This document shows positions 9,987-17,908 of a DNA stretch of 54,327 nt, in pieces. The position numbers and the translations under genes are program-made. Below the pieces are notes generated by a model. The model saw only the letters and a list, made by a program, of their open reading frames with translations, was not told the origin of the DNA and did not search any database. The first letter of the stretch is position 1. The number at the start of each line of letters is the position of its first letter. Source of the stretch: Anaerolineaceae bacterium UBA3924 (GTDB taxonomy: Bacteria; Chloroflexota; Anaerolineae; Anaerolineales; Anaerolineaceae); contig DGEO01000025.1 of NCBI GenBank assembly GCA_002385985.1, positions 13,478 to 67,804 of the forward strand, given 5' to 3'.

Positions 9987-12056
9987 ATGAAAGAGTATAC
10001 CACCGAGTCCATCCGCAACGTAGCGATCGTTTCCCATGGCGGAGCAGGCAAAACCATGATGACCGAGGCGTTCCTCTTCCACACCGGCGCCACCACGCGC
10101 ATGGGGAAAGTGGAAGAAGGCACCACCGTGTCAGACTTCGACGAAGAAGAAATCCGGCGCGCCATATCCCTGTATACGTCCGTCATTCCGGTCGAATACA
10201 AGAATGTGAAGGTCAACTTCCTTGACACACCCGGTTACACGGACTTTGTCGGTGAAGTTATCTCCGCCCTGCGGGTCGCCGACAGCGCCATCGTGCTGGT
10301 CGACTCGGTCGCCGGTGTTGAGGTGGGCACGGAGGTCGCCTGGAATTACATTGACGAGTTCAAACTGCCGCGCTTTGTGGTCATCAACAAGATGGATCGC
10401 GAGAACGCGAACTACCGCAAAGCTCTGTCCTCTGTCGAAGAGTTCTCCACCACCCGCCTGCTGCCTGTGCAGCTCCCCTGGGGTGAGAAGCAGTCCTTCC
10501 AGGGCGTGATCGATCTGATCACCATGAAGGCCTACAAGGGCGAAGGCAAGACCGCCGAAGAAATCCCCGCGGAATACAAGGACGCGGCGGATGAGGCTCG
10601 CCTTACCCTGGTGGAAGCCGCAGCCGAAGGCGAAGATGAGCTGCTGGAGAAGTACCTGGAGAGCGGCGAACTGACCGCCGAGGAAATCCAGCGCGGCCTG
10701 TGCAAGGTCATCCGCTCCGGCTCTTTCATCCCGGTGTTCGTTTCCGCCGCCAGCTCCGGCACGGGCATCATCCCCCTGCTCGATGCGATCGTCAACCTGC
10801 TGCCTTCTCCCGTCGACGGCCGGGTGGAAGTGGGCCAGACCAAGAACGGGCAGGAAGAGGAGCTCACTCCTTCCGACAGTGGCCCGCTGGCTGCCTACGT
10901 CTGGAAGACCACGGCGGATCCCTTTGTCGGCAAGCAGACCATGTTCCGCGTGTTCTCCGGCACGATCAACTCCGACACTCGTGTCTGGAACAGCAAGCGT
11001 GAAGTTGAAGAGCGCCTGGGCACCATCGCAGTGCCGCGCGGCAAAGAGACCATCCCGGTCAAGACCCTGCACGCCGGCGATATCGGCGTCGTGCCCAAGC
11101 TGGGCGAAACCGTCACCGGCGACACCCTGACCGACCGCAACCATCCGCTGATCCTCAGCGTCCCGACCTACCCCAATGCTCTCTACCAGGTGGCCGTCTT
11201 CCCCAAGACCCAGGCGGACTCGACCAAGATTTCCTCAACGCTGACCCGCCTGGCCGAAGAGGACATGACCCTCTCCTGGCACAACGAGCCGGCCACGCTG
11301 CAGACCATCCTGCAGGGTATGGGCGACCAGCACATCGACGTGGCCATCCGCCGCGCCGAGACAAAATTCCAGGTCGGCCTGACCATTGCCGAGCCGAAGG
11401 TGCCCTATCAGGAGACCATCACCAAGAAGGCCACCGCCATGTACCGCCACAAGAAGCAGACCGGCGGCGCGGGCCAGTTCGGTGAGGTTCACCTGCGCCT
11501 CGAGCCATACCCGGATGGCGAGTTCAACTATACCTGGGAAGTCTTTGGCGGCGCCATCTCCCAGAGCTACTCGGCCTCCATCCAGAAGGGTATCCAGGGT
11601 GTGATGCGCGAAGGCGTGCTGGCCGGCTTCCCGGTCCGCGGCGTTCATGTGGCCATCACCGACGGTAAGGAGCACCCGGTTGACTCCAAACCGATCGCCT
11701 TCGAAATCGCCGGACGCGAAGCCTTCAAGCTGGCCTTCAAGGACGCCAACCCGGTGCTCTACGAGCCGATCATGAAGGTGCAGATCACTGTTCCGGAAGC
11801 CAACATGGGCGACGTCCTGGGCGACCTGAACACCCGCCGCGCCCGCGTGCTAGGCATGGACACCGACAAGGGCCGCTCTGTGGTCACGGCCATGGTGCCC
11901 CTGGCGGAAATGCTGCGCTACACCACCCAGCTGCGCTCGCTGACCGGCGGCCGCGGTATCTTCACCATGGAGTTCGACTCCTACGAGATCGTGCCCCCGC
12001 ACATTACCGCTGAAATTGTCGCCGCCCGTCAGAAAGAGCTGCAGAAGGAAGAGTAA
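9987..12056 (+). CDS. EF-G-2 type translational GTPase (EF-G paralogue)
   Basis: 689 residues with all EF-G domains in order: GTPase domain (P-loop SHGGAGKT at 16-23, DTPGYTDF at 80-87, NKMD at 134-137), domain II, III, IV (GGAGQFGEVHL) and V. The P-loop and the DTPG motif differ from ordinary EF-G (AHIDAGKT, DTPGHVDF): the catalytic histidine position is Tyr84. These are hallmarks of the EF-G-2/FusA2-like subgroup, whose role is less clear than the translocase (auxiliary factor or ribosome-recycling/stress role proposed in some species). It is a single transcription unit with its own promoter and terminator. The normal fusA would be expected near tuf, beyond the right window edge. Start supported by an AGAAGGG Shine-Dalgarno. 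Confidence 0.9.
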   Translation: MKEYTTESIRNVAIVSHGGAGKTMMTEAFLFHTGATTRMGKVEEGTTVSDFDEEEIRRAISLYTSVIPVEYKNVKVNFLDTPGYTDFVGEVISALRVADSAIVLVDSVAGVEVGTEVAWNYIDEFKLPRFVVINKMDRENANYRKALSSVEEFSTTRLLPVQLPWGEKQSFQGVIDLITMKAYKGEGKTAEEIPAEYKDAADEARLTLVEAAAEGEDELLEKYLESGELTAEEIQRGLCKVIRSGSFIPVFVSAASSGTGIIPLLDAIVNLLPSPVDGRVEVGQTKNGQEEELTPSDSGPLAAYVWKTTADPFVGKQTMFRVFSGTINSDTRVWNSKREVEERLGTIAVPRGKETIPVKTLHAGDIGVVPKLGETVTGDTLTDRNHPLILSVPTYPNALYQVAVFPKTQADSTKISSTLTRLAEEDMTLSWHNEPATLQTILQGMGDQHIDVAIRRAETKFQVGLTIAEPKVPYQETITKKATAMYRHKKQTGGAGQFGEVHLRLEPYPDGEFNYTWEVFGGAISQSYSASIQKGIQGVMREGVLAGFPVRGVHVAITDGKEHPVDSKPIAFEIAGREAFKLAFKDANPVLYEPIMKVQITVPEANMGDVLGDLNTRRARVLGMDTDKGRSVVTAMVPLAEMLRYTTQLRSLTGGRGIFTMEFDSYEIVPPHITAEIVAARQKELQKEE

Positions 12057-12078
12057 TCTTCTCCGACGACCCTTCACT

Positions 12079-12111
12079 CCCCTTCCCAGGTCCTCCCGGG
12101 AAGGGGTTTTT
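12079..12111 (+). terminator. Rho-independent terminator after the EF-G-2 gene
   Basis: Perfect 9-bp stem CCCCTTCCC / GGGAAGGGG (12079-12087 with 12098-12106), 10-base loop, followed by TTTTTATT. Confidence 0.92.
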
Positions 12112-12162
12112 ATTAAGCAGGACCCTGCACGAACCAGGTTCACGCCGATCGCCAGAGTGAAG

Positions 12163-12168
12163 TACAAT
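12163..12168 (+). promoter_or_regulatory. Possible -10 box for the LOG-family gene
   Basis: TACAAT about 25 bases before ATG 12194, leaving a leader of about 19 nt that carries an AGAGGAAAG Shine-Dalgarno. No clear -35 and no TGn extension, so this is a moderate call. Confidence 0.4.
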
Positions 12169-12193
12169 AAGGGTTCCGGCAAGAGGAAAGCCA

Positions 12194-12727
12194 ATGAACA
12201 TCACAGTATTTGGTGGAACGCAACCCAACCCGGCTGATTATGAAGCTGCCCTGCGCCTGGGACGCCTGCTGGCCGAAAGCGGCCACACCGTGCTGACCGG
12301 CGGTTACATGGGCACCATGGAAGCCGTCTCCCGCGGCGCGGCGGAGGCCGGCGGTCATGTCATTGGCGTCACCTGCGAGGAGATCGAGCGCTGGCGCGGC
12401 GGCGGGGCCAACCCCTGGGTGCTCGAAGAAGTGCACCTCCCCACCCTGCGCGAGCGCCTGTTTGCCCTGATCGACCGTGCCGACGCCTATATCGCCCTGC
12501 CGGGCGGCACGGGTACGCTGACCGAAATCTGCATGGTCTGGAACCAGCTGGTCATTGAATCGCTCCCGCCCCGCCCGCTGATCCTGGTCGGCGAAGGCTG
12601 GCGGAAAGCCTTCGAAACCCTGCTCTCCGCACAAGACGGCTACATCCCCGCCCACCAGCGGCGGTGGCTGTCTTTCGCCAAAGATGTTGAAGAAGCGGCC
12701 GGGCAGCTGCGCCAGCCGGCGGCATAA
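12194..12727 (+). CDS. LOG/SLOG family protein (possible cytokinin-type nucleoside 5'-phosphate phosphoribohydrolase)
   Basis: 177 residues with a Rossmann-like fold signature: TGGYMGTMEAVSRGA near the N-terminus and the diagnostic PGGTGTLTE (about residues 100-108). Members of this family (often mis-annotated lysine decarboxylases) cleave the N-glycosidic bond of nucleoside 5'-monophosphates; others only bind nucleotides. The PGGxGTxxE motif is intact, so a hydrolase activity is plausible, substrate unknown. The gene lies 30 bases before proS on the same strand and probably shares its transcript. Confidence 0.82.
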   Translation: MNITVFGGTQPNPADYEAALRLGRLLAESGHTVLTGGYMGTMEAVSRGAAEAGGHVIGVTCEEIERWRGGGANPWVLEEVHLPTLRERLFALIDRADAYIALPGGTGTLTEICMVWNQLVIESLPPRPLILVGEGWRKAFETLLSAQDGYIPAHQRRWLSFAKDVEEAAGQLRQPAA

Positions 12728-12757
12728 TTCCTATCATCCCTACTGGAAGAAGCACTC

Positions 12758-14191
12758 ATGAGCACAGAAAAACTCCCCACCCGAAGCGAAAATTTCTCCG
12801 AATGGTACAACCAGGTGATCCTGCGCGCCGAGATGGCCGATTACTCGCCTGTCCGCGGAACCATGGTCGTCCGTCCGTACGGCTGGACGCTGTGGGAGAA
12901 CATCAAGGACGCGCTTGACCGCCGTTTCAAGGAAACCGGGCATGTCAACGCAGCCTTCCCGCTGTTCATCCCCATGTCCTTCCTGGAAAAGGAAAAGGAG
13001 CATGTGGAAGGCTTCTCGCCCGAACTGGCCGTGGTCACCATCGGCGGCGGTGAGAAGCTCGAAGAGCCGCTGGTGGTCCGCCCGACCTCCGAAACCATCA
13101 TCGGGTACATGTACTCCAAATGGATCAAGTCCTACCGGGACCTGCCGGTGCTGATCAACCAGTGGGCCAACGTGGTCCGCTGGGAAATGCGCACCCGCCT
13201 GTTCCTGCGCACCATGGAGTTCTACTGGCAGGAGGGCCACACCGCCCATGCCACCGAGGCCGAGGCCCGTGAGGAAACCCTGCGCATGCTGGATGTGTAC
13301 ACCGACTTCGCCATCAATGAGGCGGCGGTGCCGGTCATCCCCGGCCGCAAGAGCGAGACGGAGAAGTTCGCCGGCGCGGTCGAGTCCTACACCATCGAGG
13401 CCATGATGGGCGACACCCGCGCCCTGCAGTCGGGCACCTCGCACTTCCTCGGCCAGAACTTCGCCAAAGCCTTCGACATCCAGTACCTGGACACCAGCAA
13501 CACCCTGCAGTACTGCTGGACGACCTCCTGGGGCCTGTCCACCCGCTTCATCGGCGCCATCATCATGACCCACGGCGACGACCAGGGTCTGGTCATGCCG
13601 CCGCGCCTGGCCCCGCTCCAGGTGGTGATTGTGCCCATCTACCGCTCGGATGAGGAGCGCGCGAAGGTGATGCCTGTGGCGGATCAGGTCTTCCAGGCAC
13701 TCAAGGGCTTCCGCGTCAAGCTGGACGACCGCACCGAGGTCACCCCGGGCTTTAAGTTCAACGACTGGGAGCTGCGCGGCGTACCGCTGCGAATAGAAAT
13801 TGGCCCCAGGGACGTGGAAAAGGGCGTGGTCACCGCCGCCCGCCGCGACATCCCCGGCAAGGCCGGCAAGACCGCCCTGCCCATCGAAGGGCTGGCCGCT
13901 CAGGTGGATGAGCTGCTCAAGACCATCCAGTCCGCCCTGCTGGAGCGAGCCACCGCCTTCCGCGACGCCCACATCAGCGAGCCGGCGGATTACGACGGGC
14001 TGAAAGAAGCCGTGAAGGACGGCTGGGTGTATGTCTGGTGGTGCGGCAGCAAGGAGTGCGAGGCGAAGATCAAGGAAGACACCCGCGCCACCACCCGCTG
14101 CATCCCGATGAACCAGCCCGGCGGCACCGGCCGCTGCATCCACTGCGGCGGTGAAGCCCACGAGAAGGTTTATATTGCCCGGGCTTACTAA
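12758..14191 (+). CDS. proS: Prolyl-tRNA synthetase, archaeal/eukaryotic (short) type
   Basis: 477 residues, class II synthetase. Motif 2/3 regions are visible (VVRPTSETIIGYMY; NVVRWEMRTRLFLRTMEFYWQEGHT), then the anticodon-binding domain and a C-terminal zinc-like domain with cysteines in WWCGSKECEAKI and CIHCGGEAH. It charges tRNA-Pro. The short form lacking the bacterial editing insertion, with the extra C-terminal domain, is the archaeal/eukaryotic ProRS type (ProS3), found in several bacterial groups including Chloroflexi. Start ATG 12758 has a GGAAGAAG Shine-Dalgarno. Confidence 0.96.
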   Translation: MSTEKLPTRSENFSEWYNQVILRAEMADYSPVRGTMVVRPYGWTLWENIKDALDRRFKETGHVNAAFPLFIPMSFLEKEKEHVEGFSPELAVVTIGGGEKLEEPLVVRPTSETIIGYMYSKWIKSYRDLPVLINQWANVVRWEMRTRLFLRTMEFYWQEGHTAHATEAEAREETLRMLDVYTDFAINEAAVPVIPGRKSETEKFAGAVESYTIEAMMGDTRALQSGTSHFLGQNFAKAFDIQYLDTSNTLQYCWTTSWGLSTRFIGAIIMTHGDDQGLVMPPRLAPLQVVIVPIYRSDEERAKVMPVADQVFQALKGFRVKLDDRTEVTPGFKFNDWELRGVPLRIEIGPRDVEKGVVTAARRDIPGKAGKTALPIEGLAAQVDELLKTIQSALLERATAFRDAHISEPADYDGLKEAVKDGWVYVWWCGSKECEAKIKEDTRATTRCIPMNQPGGTGRCIHCGGEAHEKVYIARAY

Positions 14192-14212
14192 CAGTATGAG
14201 GAGTAGGTCGGC

Positions 14213-15016
14213 GTGCCGGCTGTTCAACTGTCGCTGTTAAGATCGCAGCTGGAAGAGCTGAGCTGGTATTTTGAAGAGCCGGAAGAGTTCCAGCGCGCGC
14301 TGGGCCGCCTGTTTGAGCTGTACTCCGACCGCACCTACCGGCCAGGCCAGGTGGCGGGGTCTGTGCCGCTCTCGCAGGCTTACCACATCCCGCCGCTGGT
14401 GCTGCAGCAGTTGAGCATCGCCTTCGAAGACCTGTGCCTGGAAAAACCCGACAGCGCGCTGGCGCTAGCCGACCGGCTCTGGCAGGACCCCTACCTGGAG
14501 GTCCGCCAGACCGCCGGCGCGCTGCTCGGCCTGCTTCCTGCCGAACGGTCGACGGATGTGCTGCAGCGGCTGCGTGCCTGGTCGCAGCCCGAAGAGGAAA
14601 AGGTTCTGGTGCAGTACCTGCTGGACCAGGGCAGCCGGCGCGTCCGCCAGCAGCACACGGGCGAGTACATCGACCTGATCCGCGACTGGCTGTCGGGCAA
14701 GCCCGCCTACCAGGCCTTCGGCCTGCGCGCGCTGCTGCCGCTGGTCGAAGACCATCACTTCGAGAACATCCCCCTGGTGTTCACCCTGATCAGCCCGCTG
14801 ATCGCGGAGAACCCGGGGCCGGTGCAAAACGAGCTGCTGGCCATCCTGCAGGCCCTCTCCCGCCGGGTGCCGGTGGAAGCAGGCTTCTTCCTCAGCCAGA
14901 TGGTCACGCTGAACCGCAACCAGGTGGTCCAGCGCCTGGCCCGCCGCTGCCTGCCCCTGCTCACCCCCAGGGCACAGGAGAACCTGCGGCCGCTCCTCTC
15001 CAATCACCCGCGCTGA
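14213..15016 (+). CDS. Uncharacterised all-helical (HEAT-like) protein
   Basis: 267 residues from GTG 14213, with GAGGAG about 10 bases upstream and 21 bases after the proS stop, so it is probably co-transcribed with it. The sequence is almost entirely predicted helix, with repeated Leu/Ala-rich segments about 35-40 residues apart (for example VRQTAGALLGLLPAE, QAFGLRALLPLVEDHHF, VQNELLAILQALSRRVP, VVQRLARRCLPLLTP), a pattern like HEAT/ARM repeats. No catalytic motif, signal peptide or membrane segment. I do not recognise the family; a scaffold or protein-binding role is only a guess. Confidence 0.7.
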   Translation: MPAVQLSLLRSQLEELSWYFEEPEEFQRALGRLFELYSDRTYRPGQVAGSVPLSQAYHIPPLVLQQLSIAFEDLCLEKPDSALALADRLWQDPYLEVRQTAGALLGLLPAERSTDVLQRLRAWSQPEEEKVLVQYLLDQGSRRVRQQHTGEYIDLIRDWLSGKPAYQAFGLRALLPLVEDHHFENIPLVFTLISPLIAENPGPVQNELLAILQALSRRVPVEAGFFLSQMVTLNRNQVVQRLARRCLPLLTPRAQENLRPLLSNHPR

Positions 15017-15038
15017 CCTGTTCGTTCCGGGCAAGGTC

Positions 15039-15047
15039 TGGTATAAT
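15039..15047 (+). promoter_or_regulatory. Extended -10 promoter for rpsO
   Basis: TGgTATAAT, only 22 bases after the preceding stop codon. No good -35 at normal spacing. The predicted leader to ATG 15135 is about 80 nt. Confidence 0.68.
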
Positions 15048-15061
15048 CCGGCGAAGTGACT

Positions 15062-15124
15062 GGTCCTCTCTCTGGTTTCGGCTGGAGTCAAGGAGACCTG
15101 CTCATAAAACCTATAGAAGGAGAC
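15062..15124 (+). promoter_or_regulatory. Structured rpsO leader, candidate S15 autoregulatory RNA
   Basis: The leader can form a hairpin CTCTGG-TTTCGG-CTGGAG (15070-15087), whose stem has adjacent G-U and U-G wobbles, enclosed by an outer GGTC/GACC pairing (15062-15065 with 15095-15098). The octamer AAGGAGAC occurs twice (15090-15097 and 15117-15124); the second is the likely Shine-Dalgarno and the first a decoy inside the fold. S15 is known to repress its own mRNA in several bacteria via G-U/G-C helices; applying that here is inference. Confidence 0.4.
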
Positions 15125-15134
15125 AGCAGACGTC

Positions 15135-15407
15135 ATGGGTTTAACTCAGGAAGAAAAGAAGCAGATCATGCAGGAATTCGCCCGTCACGAAGGCGACACC
15201 GGCTCGGAAGAAGTCCAGATCGCCATCATGACCCGGCGCATCCAGCAGCTGACGGAGCACCTGCGCAAGAACAAGCACGACGAGTCCTCTCGCCGCGGTT
15301 TGCTCAAGCTGGTGGGCCGCCGCCGCCGCATGCTGGCGTATCTGCGGCAGAAGGATCTGCCCCGCTACGCCGTGCTCACAGAACGGCTCAAACTGCGCAA
15401 GCAGTAA
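15135..15407 (+). CDS. rpsO: 30S ribosomal protein S15
   Basis: 90 residues, standard length, with the S15 helical signature (FARHEGDTGSEEVQIAIMTRRI, then LRKNKHDESSRRGLLKLVGRRRRMLAYL). It binds the 16S rRNA central domain early in 30S assembly. Own promoter upstream and strong terminator downstream; pnp follows, the classic rpsO-pnp arrangement, though here separated by the terminator. Confidence 0.98.
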   Translation: MGLTQEEKKQIMQEFARHEGDTGSEEVQIAIMTRRIQQLTEHLRKNKHDESSRRGLLKLVGRRRRMLAYLRQKDLPRYAVLTERLKLRKQ

Positions 15408-15419
15408 CCCGGTAAGAAA

Positions 15420-15463
15420 GAGGGTAGATGGATGTGAGTTTGAACATCTACCCTCCTTTTTTT
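15420..15463 (+). terminator. Rho-independent terminator/attenuator between rpsO and pnp
   Basis: Perfect 11-bp stem GAGGGTAGATG / CATCTACCCTC (15420-15430 with 15445-15455), 14-base loop, followed by CTTTTTTT. Any pnp expression from the rpsO promoter needs read-through. Confidence 0.95.
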
Positions 15464-15496
15464 ATTTGCGCTAGAATTGGTTAATCGATACGAACC

Positions 15497-15539
15497 CCTC
15501 GCGGTTAGGTATTGAAACCTGGTGAGGAAGCCATTCCTC
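15497..15539 (+). promoter_or_regulatory. pnp leader with two mutually exclusive hairpins
   Basis: GAGG at 15524-15527 can pair upstream with CCTC 15497-15500 (enclosing AGGT/ACCT, 15507-15510 with 15517-15520) or downstream as GAGGAA/TTCCTC (15524-15529 with 15534-15539, loop GCCA). PNPase autoregulates through its leader hairpin in enterobacteria; a similar role here is inference. No clear promoter was found in 15464-15496. Confidence 0.35.
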
Positions 15540-15590
15540 GTCAATTTTCAGTCCCTAACCAGAGGGGGAATCTCAGGAGGGATGAAATTT

Positions 15591-17825
15591 ATGCAACCCG
15601 AAGCTAAGAGTTTTACCGCTCAAGTCAGTGGTAAAGAAATTATGATTGAAACCGGAAAGCTGGCCGGACAGGCTGGCGGCTCGGTTACCGTTCGTCTCGG
15701 CGATTCGATCGTCTTCGCCGCGGCCACCATGGGCGACGCCCGCGAGGGCATCGACTTTTTCCCGCTCACCGTCGAGTACGAAGAGCGCATGTACGCCGGC
15801 GGGCGCATCCCCGGCTCGTTCTTCCGCCGCGAAGGCCGCCCGTCCGCTGAAGCTGTGCTGGTGGCCCGCCTGACCGACCGCCCACTCCGCCCGCTCTTCC
15901 CGGAAGGCATGCGCAACGAAGTGCAGGTCATCCTGTTCTCCCTGTCCGCAGATCTGGAGAACCCGCTGGATATCCTGGCCATCAACGCCGCTTCCGCGGC
16001 GCTGACCATCTCGGATATCCCCTGGAACGGCCCCATCGGCGCGGTGCGCGTCGGCCGGATTGACGGCCAGTTCGTCATCAACCCCACCTTCGCCGAAATC
16101 GAGGTCTCTGACCTGGACCTGCGCATCGCCGGCACCCGCGACGCCATCCTGATGGTCGAGTGCGGAGCGAACGAGATTCCGGAAGATGTCATGGTCGAGG
16201 CACTGGCCTTTGGCCACAAATCGCTGCAGCCGCTCATCGACCTGCAGGAGCGCATGCGCCAGGAAGTGGGCAAGGAAAAGCGCGAAGTAGCCGTCAAGGC
16301 TGTCGACCCGTCCGTGGCGCAGCGGCTGTATGATCAGCTCAAGGACCAGTTCAATGCCATTCTGGACGCTCCCCACACCAAGGCGGAGCTGTACGGCGGT
16401 ATTGACGAGCTTCGCGATAAGACCGTGGCCGAGCTGGCCGGCGAGGACGAGACCCAGATCGCCCCGCTCAAGGAAGCCTTCGAAGAGGCTTACCGCCGGG
16501 TGGTGCGCGAGCGCATCCTGACCCGCGGCGCGCGCCCCGACGGCCGCCGGCCGGATGAGATCCGCCCCATCTGGTGCCAGGTGGGCATCAGCCCCCGTGC
16601 GCACGGTTCCGGCCTGTTCACCCGCGGTGAGACTCAGGTGCTCACCCTGGCCACGCTGGGCACCCCGCGCGAGGCCCAGGAGTTGGACAACCTGACCCCG
16701 ATGGAAACCAAGCGGTACATCCACCACTACAACTTCCCGCCCTACTCCACCGGCGAGGTGCGCATGCTGCGCGGCCAGTCCCGGCGTGAGATCGGGCACG
16801 GCGCCCTGGCCGAACGGGCCCTGGTGCCGGTAATCCCGAGCGAGGAAGAATTCCCGTATGTGATCCGCCTGGTCTCCGAGGTGCTCTCTTCCAACGGTTC
16901 ATCTTCGATGGGCTCGGTCTGCGGCTCCACCCTGGCGCTGATGGACACCGGTGTGCCGATCAAAGCCCCGGTCGCCGGTGTGGCCATGGGCCTGGTCAAG
17001 GAAGGCGACCAGTACCAGATCCTGACTGACATCCAGGGGCTGGAAGATCACCTGGGTGACATGGACTTCAAGGTGGCCGGCACCGACAAGGGCATCACCG
17101 CCCTGCAGATGGATATCAAGATCAGCGGCATCACCAATGAAATCATGTCCCGCGCGCTGGCGCAGGCCCGCGAGGCCCGGCTGTTCATCCTCGACAAGAT
17201 GCTGGAAGTCATTCCGGCGCCGAACCCCGAGCTGAAGCCGCATGCCCCGCGGATCACCACCATCAAGGTCCCGGTGGATAAGATCGGCGCCATCATCGGC
17301 CCGGGCGGCAAGAACATCCGCGCCATCCAGGAAGAGACCGGCACCCGCATCGACATCTCCGACGACGGTACGGTGTTCATTGCCGCCACCGAAGGCGCTG
17401 GCGAGGCCGCGGCCCGTGAGCAGATCGAAAAACTGATCGAGGTCCCGCAGCTCGGCCGCATTTACACCGGCAAGGTGGTGCGCATCACCGACTTCGGCGC
17501 GTTCGTGGAGATCCTGCCCAACATCGACGGCATGGTGCACATCTCCCAGCTGGACACCGAGCGGGTGAACCGGGTGGAAGACGTGGTCGCCATGGGCGAT
17601 GAAATCACCGTGATGGTGACCAACATCGACGAGAACGGCAAGATCCGCCTGTCCCGCCAGGCAGTGCTCGAAGGCTGGACGGCTGAAGAAGCCCAGATGC
17701 ACGACCAGCCGCGCGGCAGCCGCGGAGGAGGCGGTCGCCCGGGCGGCGATCGCGGTGATCGCGGCGGGCGCGGCGGAGACCGGCGCGGTGGCAGCGGTGA
17801 TCGCCGCGGCGGCGGGCGTCACTAG
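15591..17825 (+). CDS. pnp: Polyribonucleotide nucleotidyltransferase (PNPase)
   Basis: 744 residues from ATG 15591, chosen because AGGAGG (15575-15580) is 10 bases upstream and the protein then begins MQPEAKSFTAQVSGKEI like other PNPases; ATG 15582 is only 1 base from the same motif. Domains: two RNase PH-like cores (the second with FFRREGRPSAEA-type and GSSSMGSVCGSTLALMD active-site regions) joined by the helical domain, KH domain (VPVDKIGAIIGPGGKNIR) and S1 domain (GKVVRITDFGAFVEI). It degrades RNA 3'-5' phosphorolytically. Unusually, about 40 extra C-terminal residues are almost only Gly, Arg and Asp with RGG repeats. Confidence 0.98.
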   Translation: MQPEAKSFTAQVSGKEIMIETGKLAGQAGGSVTVRLGDSIVFAAATMGDAREGIDFFPLTVEYEERMYAGGRIPGSFFRREGRPSAEAVLVARLTDRPLRPLFPEGMRNEVQVILFSLSADLENPLDILAINAASAALTISDIPWNGPIGAVRVGRIDGQFVINPTFAEIEVSDLDLRIAGTRDAILMVECGANEIPEDVMVEALAFGHKSLQPLIDLQERMRQEVGKEKREVAVKAVDPSVAQRLYDQLKDQFNAILDAPHTKAELYGGIDELRDKTVAELAGEDETQIAPLKEAFEEAYRRVVRERILTRGARPDGRRPDEIRPIWCQVGISPRAHGSGLFTRGETQVLTLATLGTPREAQELDNLTPMETKRYIHHYNFPPYSTGEVRMLRGQSRREIGHGALAERALVPVIPSEEEFPYVIRLVSEVLSSNGSSSMGSVCGSTLALMDTGVPIKAPVAGVAMGLVKEGDQYQILTDIQGLEDHLGDMDFKVAGTDKGITALQMDIKISGITNEIMSRALAQAREARLFILDKMLEVIPAPNPELKPHAPRITTIKVPVDKIGAIIGPGGKNIRAIQEETGTRIDISDDGTVFIAATEGAGEAAAREQIEKLIEVPQLGRIYTGKVVRITDFGAFVEILPNIDGMVHISQLDTERVNRVEDVVAMGDEITVMVTNIDENGKIRLSRQAVLEGWTAEEAQMHDQPRGSRGGGGRPGGDRGDRGGRGGDRRGGSGDRRGGGRH

Positions 17826-17847
17826 ACCCGCACCTGACTCAAAACGA

Positions 17848-17880
17848 AGACCTCCGGGCAAAACCCGGAGGTCTATTCTT
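17848..17880. terminator. Terminator between convergent pnp and murE
   Basis: Perfect 11-bp stem AGACCTCCGGG / CCCGGAGGTCT (17848-17858 with 17864-17874), loop CAAAA, followed by ATTCTTAT. It probably serves pnp; on the minus strand, downstream of murE, the flank is only moderately T-rich (TCGTTTTGAG). Confidence 0.9.
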
Positions 17881-17908
17881 ATCTGGTTTCTGGAATCCGG
17901 AGCGCCCG

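Noticed and set aside
9987..12056. Annotation as the main elongation factor G (fusA)
   Set aside because: The P-loop and DTPGY motif belong to the EF-G-2 subgroup, and the gene is far from tuf; the canonical gene is expected beyond the right edge.
12740..14227. 495-codon open frame on the minus strand
   Set aside because: Antisense to proS, which is certain.
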